Part shown: piece after piece, positions 1-6,707 of the stretch
Numbering within the stretch: the first letter of the stretch is position 1
Layout of the letters: each line of letters starts with the position of its first letter
Position numbers and translations under genes: made by a program
Notes under the pieces: generated by a model
Databases searched by the model: none
Seen by the model: the letters and a program-made list of their open reading frames with translations, nothing else
Told to the model about the DNA's origin: nothing
From: Tardiphaga sp.
Lineage (GTDB): Bacteria; Pseudomonadota; Alphaproteobacteria; Rhizobiales; Xanthobacteraceae
DNA length: 10,522 nucleotides
Direction of reading: 5' to 3'
NCBI GenBank assembly: GCA_028290765.1
Contig: JAQGJF010000302.1
Location: 1 to 10,522 of the forward strand

Positions 1-1022
<1,022 letters not shown>

Positions 1023-1084
1023 CAATTCCGATCCGGCAAACCTGCCGTCGATCGTGCATGGCGCAACTGAGCGGAGGGTAGGTC

Positions 1085-1488
1085 ATGGGTTCGAGCCATT
1101 TCGACAAGGGGATGGAGCTGAAGCGCAAGGTTTTGGGCGACGACTATGTCGACCGCGCCTGGGCCGAAGCCCAGAACGACGATTTCGCCAAGGCCATGCA
1201 GGAGGTGATGACCGAAGCCGGGTGGGGCACGGTCTGGGTTCGTCCCGGGATCGACGTCAAGACCCGGCTGATGCTGAATCTCGTGATGCTGACCGCACTC
1301 AACCGGCCGCATGAACTCGCCATCCATCTGCGCGGCGCGATCCGCAACGGCGTGACCCGCGACGAAGTCCGCGAGATCCTGATCCATACCGGTCCGGCTG
1401 GCCGGCGACGCTCGATGCCGTGCGGGTGGCACGGCGCGTGTTCGCGGAAATCGAAGCCGGACAGAAGGATGAAGCCAGCCCCGGATAG
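1085..1488 (+). pseudogene. PcaC-like carboxymuconolactone decarboxylase family gene, frameshifted
   Basis: The frame starts at ATG 1085 behind a good GGAGGG ribosome site (1073-1078) and reads as a CMD-family (AhpD-like fold) protein through residue 102. Visible family landmarks are KRKVLGDDYVD, WVRPGID, MLTALNRPHELAIHLRGA, NGVTRDEVREILIHT. After ACC at 1388-1390 this frame turns into Arg/Ser/Pro-rich nonsense that runs into the neighbouring gene to 1675. From TGG at 1399 a different frame carries the expected C-terminus (WPATLDAVRVARRVFAEIEA) and stops at TAG 1486-1488, giving the usual length of about 130 residues. Only 8 bases separate the two pieces, where the family normally has about five codons (an A-V-Y-x-G type segment). 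This is consistent with a net loss of about 7 bases. CMD proteins include 4-carboxymuconolactone decarboxylase of protocatechuate degradation, but many homologues do other chemistry. The gene lies 62 bases after the ABC subunit on the same strand and may share its transcript. Confidence 0.8.
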
Positions 1489-1512
1489 GGCGCCGGATAT
1501 CGAAGCGGCAGC

Positions 1513-3816
1513 TCAGAACTGGCCGGCGACCGTCAACCGGATCGCCAACGGCTCGACCGGGTGCAGCACGCGGTCCATCACACCGGTCTGGCAGACGGAA
1601 GCGGGCGCGGTCGGCGCACCGACCGACGGAAAGCACATCGCGAACAGCGAGTCCGATTTCAGCAGCGAGCCATAGGCGTAGGTGATCTGATCGGATTGAC
1701 TATTGAGCAGGTTGAACCCGTCGAGTTGCACGCGCCAGCCATTGTCGAACCGGTAGCCCAACCGTCCGTTGAGCAGGCCGGTGGCCGGCGAGACGAAGGC
1801 ATTGTCCTCGGTCAGCGGCCTCGGTCCGAAATAGCGGTAGCGCAAGCCCGAGAACCAGCCGGTGTTCTCGCCGAGCCGGATGCCGGCCGATGCGATCATG
1901 TTGGGCGCGCCCGGGATGAAGTTGCCGGGTGCATTGCCGATCTGTGCCTGGGGAAAGCCAGCAAGAGAAGCATAGACCGCCGCCTGGTCGGCATCGTCGC
2001 CGCGAAACCGCGCATGTGTCACGGCGATATCGCCCTCGAAACTGAGCCATGACAGCGGCCGATAATCATTGGTCCACTCAAAGCCGTAGCGCCGGCTGGG
2101 CCGGCTCGCCTCGGTGTCGCCGGCATCGCCCAAGAACAATATCTCCGAGGCGGAATCGAGCACAAACAGCGAGACCGAACTGGTGAGGCCGGGAACCAGC
2201 TGGCTGCGCAGGCCGATCTCGGCGCCGCGCATCTTCACCAGGAACGGCGACGCCTGCAGCGGTGAACCGTCCAGCGGCGATTCCGTGATGGTGACACCGC
2301 GCGCGTCGTTGCTGTGAAAGCCTTCGCCGGCATTAACGAAGAATTCGGTTCTGGCAAATGGCCCCAGCACCAGGCCCAGTTTGGGACTGCCGATGAAGGC
2401 TTGCGCGTTGCCGGAATTGGCCGGCGTGAAAACCGACAGCACGGAGGTGTCGTAGAAATCGCCGCGCCAGCCGACGCTGCTGCGCAGCCAGTCGGTCCAG
2501 TGCAGCGTGTTCTGCACGAACACTCCAACGCTGCCCTCCTTGACGGCGTCGTTGCGGATCGGCGACAGCAACTGGCGCCGCGCGGTGTTGCCGAGATCGA
2601 GCCTGATGTCGTCATAGCGGCTCTGCACGCCGATCTCGGTCTCCATGGGCAGGCCGGCGAATTGGTTCTTGAAGGTGTGCGAGGCATTGACGCCGCCGAG
2701 GATGCGGTCGTCATGCTGATGAAACTGATCGCCTTGGTCGGGATCGCTGAGAAAATAGGTGAAATTGTTCCACAGATTGAGCGAACTCTTGATGGCGTAG
2801 AAATTGACCTTCGAGCTGCCGGCCTCGTTGCTTTGCGCCCAGCGCCCGGACAGCGAGAATCGATTTGAATTGCCGCCGTCGCTGGGATCGAGCGCGCCGT
2901 AACGGCCGATCTCGCTGGAGGCGATGGCCCGTGCCGGAATCTGATCTGTGGAATTCCATTGGTTGGCGTAGGCCATGCCGGTCAGCGAGAAGCCGTCTTC
3001 GGCCGTGCCCTGGCTGTAGCGCATCACGCCGTTGAGCTTGCGCAGGGAATCAGGATTGTCCCACGGGCCGTTATAGGTCTGAGCCTCTCCCGCCACCAGC
3101 AGCGTGCCTTCGCCTATTCTGGTCGAGGTCACGCCAAAACCGCGGCGATAGCCGAAGCTGCCAGCCGTGATCGAGGCCATCGTCTTGCTGACGCTGTCGA
3201 GCAGGTTGACGTGCACCGATCCCACCGAGGAGAAATCGCCCTCATCCGCGAAATACGGTCCCTTCCGCAGATGAACCGAACCGATCAACTCCGGGATCAG
3301 GAAATTCAGGTCGGCATAGCCCTGGCCGTGGGCATGGGTGCGCATGTTGACCGGCATGCCGTCCACCGAGATCGCCAGGTCGGTGCCGTGATCCAGATTG
3401 AAGCCGCGCAGAAAATACTGGTTGGCCTTGCCGTCGCCGCTGTGCTGCGTGACGATCAGGCCGGGCACCACTTCCAGCGCCTCGGCCGGCCGCGACAACG
3501 GCCGGGCGTTGACATCTTCGCCGCTGACGGTCTTTTCACTCGCAGACGCCATCGGCGCCGACGCGCCCGGCCCCGCGGCTTGTGTGGCGGGCGCGGTGTT
3601 GACAGCTGCAGCGGGGTTTCCGATCGCGCCGCGATTGGATCGCCGGCCTCTTTCCGTGCCGGGCGTTGGCTTGATCCGGGCGTCCTGGCGTCGCTGCGGC
3701 GCGTCGATTTCAACCGGCGGAAGGGTGATTGGCGCCACGCTCTGAGCCGACGCTGAAGAGGCGGCAACCAAGCCCGTCAGCAAAATTCCCGCCGCCATGC
3801 GCGAAGATCGAAACAT
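1513..3816 (-). CDS. TonB-dependent outer-membrane receptor, probable nickel-chelate uptake
   Basis: 767-residue outer-membrane active transporter powered by TonB-ExbBD. The signal peptide is residues 1-24, with likely cleavage at ASA|Q. A TonB-box-like stretch (ITLPPVEID, 30-38) follows, then an unusual Pro/Ala/Arg/Gly-rich linker of about 55 residues (40-92). The plug domain (about 94-208) has VSGEDVNARPLSRPAEAL, VPGLIVTQHSG, FLRGFNLDHGTDL, VDGMPVN, HAHGQGYADLNF and GSVHLRKGPY. The beta-barrel fills 209-767 and ends in the typical terminal Phe (AGQF). There is no N-terminal STN signalling domain, so it is a transporter rather than a transducer. Two cysteines near the C-terminus (CFPSVGAPTAPASVC) could form a loop disulfide. 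The start at 3816 has a G-rich ribosome site just upstream (GGGTGG, 3826-3821); the alternative Met at residue 7 has none. A perfect NikR operator upstream and divergent nikR point to nickel as the regulated substrate. The receptor family is certain; the nickel role is inferred from context. Confidence 0.93.
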   Translation of the reverse strand: MFRSSRMAAGILLTGLVAASSASAQSVAPITLPPVEIDAPQRRQDARIKPTPGTERGRRSNRGAIGNPAAAVNTAPATQAAGPGASAPMASASEKTVSGEDVNARPLSRPAEALEVVPGLIVTQHSGDGKANQYFLRGFNLDHGTDLAISVDGMPVNMRTHAHGQGYADLNFLIPELIGSVHLRKGPYFADEGDFSSVGSVHVNLLDSVSKTMASITAGSFGYRRGFGVTSTRIGEGTLLVAGEAQTYNGPWDNPDSLRKLNGVMRYSQGTAEDGFSLTGMAYANQWNSTDQIPARAIASSEIGRYGALDPSDGGNSNRFSLSGRWAQSNEAGSSKVNFYAIKSSLNLWNNFTYFLSDPDQGDQFHQHDDRILGGVNASHTFKNQFAGLPMETEIGVQSRYDDIRLDLGNTARRQLLSPIRNDAVKEGSVGVFVQNTLHWTDWLRSSVGWRGDFYDTSVLSVFTPANSGNAQAFIGSPKLGLVLGPFARTEFFVNAGEGFHSNDARGVTITESPLDGSPLQASPFLVKMRGAEIGLRSQLVPGLTSSVSLFVLDSASEILFLGDAGDTEASRPSRRYGFEWTNDYRPLSWLSFEGDIAVTHARFRGDDADQAAVYASLAGFPQAQIGNAPGNFIPGAPNMIASAGIRLGENTGWFSGLRYRYFGPRPLTEDNAFVSPATGLLNGRLGYRFDNGWRVQLDGFNLLNSQSDQITYAYGSLLKSDSLFAMCFPSVGAPTAPASVCQTGVMDRVLHPVEPLAIRLTVAGQF

Positions 3817-3894
3817 CGCCCCACCCGGCCGCGACGATTACAAGGAAGGGGTCCCACCGTGATAAACGGCAGGCTATGTTGCACCCACGATCAA

Positions 3895-3923
3895 AACTGA
3901 CATGCCGAGTATGATGATGTCAA
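3895..3923 (-). promoter_or_regulatory. Candidate promoter of the TonB-dependent receptor, overlapping the NikR operator
   Basis: On the minus strand a perfect TTGACA -35 hexamer occupies 3923-3918, within the centre and one arm of the NikR inverted repeat. With 17-base spacing the -10 region would fall at 3900-3895 (TCAGTT), which is a poor match, although alphaproteobacterial -10 elements are often weak. The predicted transcript would start near 3888 and give a 5' leader of about 70 bases before the receptor start at 3816. A repressor bound to the operator would cover the -35 element directly. Confidence 0.35.
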
Positions 3924-3936
3924 TAAATCATCATAC
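3909..3936. promoter_or_regulatory. NikR operator (perfect inverted repeat)
   Basis: GTATGATGAT at 3909-3918 and its exact reverse complement ATCATCATAC at 3927-3936 flank an 8-base spacer (GTCAATAA). The outer six bases and their spacing give GTATGA-N16-TCATAC, identical to the Escherichia coli NikR recognition rule. The site starts 92 bases upstream of the receptor start and ends 25 bases upstream of the nikR start, so one site can serve both divergent promoters. In the known mechanism a NikR tetramer with bound nickel binds such a site through its two ribbon-helix-helix dimers and represses transcription. Each arm also contains a TATGAT -10-like hexamer as a by-product of its sequence. Confidence 0.9.
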
Positions 3937-3961
3937 TTGTTCTGTGCCCTGAGGAAACGCC

Positions 3962-4411
3962 ATGCAACGCATCACCATTACGCTCGACGACGACCTCATG
4001 GAGGAGCTCGATCAGATGATCGCGGCGCACGGCTATCAGAACCGCTCCGAGGCGATCCGCGATTTCACCCGCGCCGGCATGCAGCAGGCCGCGCAGGAAA
4101 AGGGCAAATCCGGCGAATGCGTCGCCGCGCTGGTCTATGTCTACGACCACGCCGCACGCGACCTGTCGCGGCGGCTGGTGGAGAATTATCACGGCCACCA
4201 CGACCTCTCGCTGGCGACGCTGCACGTCCATCTCGACGACGACAATTGCTTGGAGGTCACCGCGCTACGCGGCCCCGGCAAGGACGTCCAGCATCTCGCC
4301 GATCACATCATTGCCGAACGCGGCGTCAAATACGGACGCGTGGTGATGATCCCCACAGGGCCCGGCAAAAAGGGCAGCCACGCGCACAAGAAGGCGCATC
4401 GGCACGAGTGA
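3962..4411 (+). CDS. nikR: Nickel-responsive transcriptional regulator NikR
   Basis: 149-residue metal-dependent repressor that senses cytoplasmic Ni(II). The N-terminal ribbon-helix-helix DNA-binding domain (about 1-47) has the strand QRITITLDD, helix LMEELDQMIAAHG and the family motif NRSEAIRDFTR. The C-terminal ACT-like tetramerisation and metal-binding domain (about 52-135) carries all four high-affinity nickel ligands: H77, H88, H90 and C96, within HGHHDLSLATLHVH and DDDNCLEV. These correspond to E. coli H76, H87, H89 and C95. GPGKDVQHLADHIIAERGVKYG is the usual ending of the core. A short basic His-rich tail follows (GSHAHKKAHRHE, 138-149), which is not part of the core. ATG 3962 has a clear GAGGAAA ribosome site at 3951-3957. 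The adjacent operator implies autoregulation and control of the divergent receptor. No nikABCDE or NiCoT permease gene is visible in the window. Confidence 0.97.
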   Translation: MQRITITLDDDLMEELDQMIAAHGYQNRSEAIRDFTRAGMQQAAQEKGKSGECVAALVYVYDHAARDLSRRLVENYHGHHDLSLATLHVHLDDDNCLEVTALRGPGKDVQHLADHIIAERGVKYGRVVMIPTGPGKKGSHAHKKAHRHE

Positions 4412-4413
4412 AG

Positions 4414-4430
4414 CCCGGATCAAGTCCGGG
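4414..4430. terminator. Short GC-rich stem-loop between convergent 3' ends, candidate terminator
   Basis: CCCGGA (4414-4419) and TCCGGG (4425-4430) form a perfect 6-bp stem with a TCAAG loop. It begins 3 bases after the nikR stop and lies 24 bases from the stop of the convergent 703-residue gene. There is no clear T-tract on either side, only GGCTTTGG downstream. It may act as a weak bidirectional terminator, or it may be one copy of a small palindrome dispersed in this group of bacteria. Confidence 0.35.
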
Positions 4431-4453
4431 GCAGGCTTTGGCTCGAAAACGCC

Positions 4454-6565
4454 CTACCGCCCTTCGCGCAGCCAGGTCGCGGCGAAGGCGCCGAGCAGCA
4501 GCAAGAGGCCGATCAGGCCGGCGAACATCGGCAGCACGCCGACGCCGCGCACCACGCTGGCGTCGCGCATGCGCACGCCCATCCAGCCGTCGCCGCGAAA
4601 GATGCCGGACGCCCGCACCGGAACGATGCGCGGCAGGTCCAGGCTTGCGCCGTCGAAGATCCGCCGGGCGTCGCCGCCGGTGGCCTGCGCCAAGGGCTTC
4701 AGCATCTCGGTGGTGGAGGTGACCTCGGAAAATTCCTTCGGGTTGATCGGGCCGACATTGATCAGCGCCTTCAAGGTGCCGTCGGTCGCCTGCCACAGGC
4801 CGAGTTCGTCGGCCGGGGTGGTCGAGCGCCACAGCCCGGGTTCGCTGGCGGAGAGCGTCAGCTCGCGGGTCTTGCCGGACGGCGACGTCACGGTCACCGG
4901 CGTGACGCTGTCGGCCATGGTCTGGCGCTGCACCATCAGGTCCTTGCCCTGCATCACAAGCCGCAGCGCTTCCTCGTCGAGATCCGGCTGCTTCATCAGC
5001 CAGTGCGACATCCGCCGCAGCAGATCGAGATGCGGACCGCCGCCCTCGTAGCCGCGTGCCCACAGCCAGATATGGTCCGACAGCAGCAAGGCGACGCGGC
5101 CTTCGCCGTAGCGCGACAGCAACAGCAGCGGCTTGCCGTCGGCACCGGTCATCACCGGCGGCGTCGCAACATTGCGGGTGTCGACGTTGCGAAAAAACCG
5201 GCTCCAATGCGGCGGCTCGCTGTTCGAGCCTTCGAGACCGCGCGTCACCGGATGACGTTTGCCGATGTCGCTCAAATGCGCATAGAACGGCTTCTCGATC
5301 ACCCCCGCAGCCGAGCCCGGTTGGAACCGGCTGTCGGGTGGACCGGACGTTCCAACCGGCTCGGCCGGCAGCACCGAATCCAGCGGCGTGTACCAGATGC
5401 TGGTCCTGGAAGCGTAGTCCGGACCGGCGGAGACCAGCACCGCGCCACCGGCGCGGACATAGCGTGCGATATTGTCGAAATAGGCGATCGGCAGCACGCC
5501 CTGGCGGGCATAGCGGTCGAAGATGATCAGCTGGAATTCATTGATCTTCTGCTGAAACAATTCGCGGGTCGGAAACGCGATCAGCGACAATTCGTTGATC
5601 GGCGTGCCGTCCTGCTTTTCCGGCGGCCGCAGAATGGTGAAATGCACGAGATCGACGCTGGCGTCGGATTTCAGCAAATTACGCCAGGTGCGTTCACCGG
5701 CATGCGGCTCGCCCGAAACCAGCAGCACCCGCAATTTATCGCGCACGCCGTCGATGGCGACCACCGCGCGGTTGTTGACCAGCGTCAGCTCGTTGTCGAG
5801 CGGCGAGGCCTCGATCTCGACGATATTCGGTCCGGCGTGCTTGATGTCGATGTCGACATTGACGGTCTGGCCGCTCGTCACGGTGCGCTCGTTGATCACG
5901 TCGCCGTCGCGGCGGACCACGACGCGGGCGCTCTGGCCGCTGACGCCCTGGTCGTCGAGCCGGTAGGTGATGGTCTGGACCTGGCCGACAATGCCAAACC
6001 GGGGTGCCGCGGAAATCGCGACGCGGCGGTCGCGTTCGTCCTTGCGTCCGGTGATCAGGGCATGCACCGGCGCGGAAAACCCGAGCCCGGCGGCATTGGC
6101 GGGAATGTCGTGAACGCGGCCGTCGGTGATCAAAAACGCGCCGGCGACGCGATCGGTCGGGACGTCGGACAGCGCCGAGGATACCGCGCCGAACAGCCTT
6201 GTGCCGTCGGTCTCGCCATCGGCCTGTCCGGCCTCGACCACGCGCACCTCGAGGCCCTTGACCTGTTTCAGGCGATCGACCAGCGCCTGTCGCGCCTGCT
6301 CGGTTTCCTTGGTGCGTTCGCCAAAACCCTGGCTGGGACTTTTGTCGATCACGACGGCGGCGACCGACGACAACGGTTCGCGGTCTTCGCGGCTGAAGGA
6401 CGGATTGGCCAGCGCCAGCAGGATCAGCGCCAGCGCCGCCACGCGGATCGCCGCGCCGCGCGCCCGGCCGAGCAGCAGCAGGCCGGCAACCACGACAATC
6501 GCGGCCAGCGCGAGCCACAGCACGAGCGTGGGGACGAGGGGTGTAAACGCGATGCCGTATTGCAT
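4454..6565 (-). CDS. Membrane-anchored VWA / glutamine-amidotransferase-like protein of the MoxR-DUF58 cluster
   Basis: 703 residues. Two N-terminal membrane segments (about 12-32 and 37-53) are joined by a short basic cytoplasmic turn (GRARGAAIR). One C-terminal segment (about 677-697) is followed by a basic cytoplasmic end (WLREGR). The large middle part is therefore predicted to be periplasmic. It starts with a von Willebrand A-like fold with a complete MIDAS: D74-K-S-P-S78, T122 in DGTRLFGAV, and D148 in FLITDG. Beta-sandwich-like sequence follows (about 185-270). Next is a class I amidotransferase-like Rossmann domain (about 278-525; LRVLLVSGEPHAGE, FQLIIFDRYA, IARYVRAGGAVLVSAGPDYA, GEGRVALLLSDHIWLWA) without the catalytic Cys of true amidotransferases. 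ATG 6565 has a GGAA ribosome site 6 bases upstream. It is the distal gene of the cluster. Its precise role is unknown; by analogy with VWA partners of MoxR ATPases it may act in cell-envelope protein assembly or integrity. Confidence 0.85.
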   Translation of the reverse strand: MQYGIAFTPLVPTLVLWLALAAIVVVAGLLLLGRARGAAIRVAALALILLALANPSFSREDREPLSSVAAVVIDKSPSQGFGERTKETEQARQALVDRLKQVKGLEVRVVEAGQADGETDGTRLFGAVSSALSDVPTDRVAGAFLITDGRVHDIPANAAGLGFSAPVHALITGRKDERDRRVAISAAPRFGIVGQVQTITYRLDDQGVSGQSARVVVRRDGDVINERTVTSGQTVNVDIDIKHAGPNIVEIEASPLDNELTLVNNRAVVAIDGVRDKLRVLLVSGEPHAGERTWRNLLKSDASVDLVHFTILRPPEKQDGTPINELSLIAFPTRELFQQKINEFQLIIFDRYARQGVLPIAYFDNIARYVRAGGAVLVSAGPDYASRTSIWYTPLDSVLPAEPVGTSGPPDSRFQPGSAAGVIEKPFYAHLSDIGKRHPVTRGLEGSNSEPPHWSRFFRNVDTRNVATPPVMTGADGKPLLLLSRYGEGRVALLLSDHIWLWARGYEGGGPHLDLLRRMSHWLMKQPDLDEEALRLVMQGKDLMVQRQTMADSVTPVTVTSPSGKTRELTLSASEPGLWRSTTPADELGLWQATDGTLKALINVGPINPKEFSEVTSTTEMLKPLAQATGGDARRIFDGASLDLPRIVPVRASGIFRGDGWMGVRMRDASVVRGVGVLPMFAGLIGLLLLLGAFAATWLREGR

Positions 6566-6605
6566 TAGATGTTCCGCAACTTAGTTATCTTGACAGGCCT
6601 ATCCT

Positions 6606-6687
6606 CGTCATTGCGAGGAGCACTTGCGACGAAGCAATCCAGTCCTTGCTTGTGACTCTGGATTGCTTCGCTTCGCTCGCAATGACG
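6606..6687. repeat. Dispersed palindromic repeat (rhizobial/Bradyrhizobium-type intergenic element)
   Basis: The outer arms CGTCATTGCGAG (6606-6617) and CTCGCAATGACG (6676-6687) are exact reverse complements. The inner arms CGAAGCAATCCAG (6630-6642) and CTGGATTGCTTCG (6658-6670) are too, around a 15-base loop. The unpaired segment is 12 bases on the left and 5 on the right, giving an imperfect hairpin of 25 paired positions. I recognise this sequence as a high-copy intergenic palindrome of Bradyrhizobium, Rhodopseudomonas and Nitrobacter genomes. It sits between the DUF4159 gene and the downstream 703-residue gene, where it could stabilise, process or attenuate the transcript. Confidence 0.85.
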
Positions 6688-6707
6688 AACGCTGTTGTTA
6701 TCGCCCC

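Noticed and set aside
1489..1512. Possible terminator between the CMD pseudogene and the receptor stop
   Set aside because: The 24-base gap shows only a short direct repeat (CCGGATA) and no stable hairpin or T-tract.
1391..1675. C-terminal extension of the CMD-family frame into the receptor gene
   Set aside because: It is the out-of-frame continuation after the frameshift. The family C-terminus is found in the other frame and stops at 1488.
2959..3756. Plus-strand open frame of 265 codons antisense to the receptor
   Set aside because: The receptor frame has signal peptide, plug and barrel motifs throughout. The antisense frame has none.
5003..6568. Plus-strand open frame of 521 codons
   Set aside because: It lies antisense to the recognisable VWA/amidotransferase-like protein, its translation is rich in Gln/Arg/Asp/His without domain motifs, and it has no ribosome site. 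It is a high-GC shadow.
6590..6595. TTGACA on the plus strand
   Set aside because: No plus-strand gene follows. The nearest real genes are on the minus strand, so it is a chance match.
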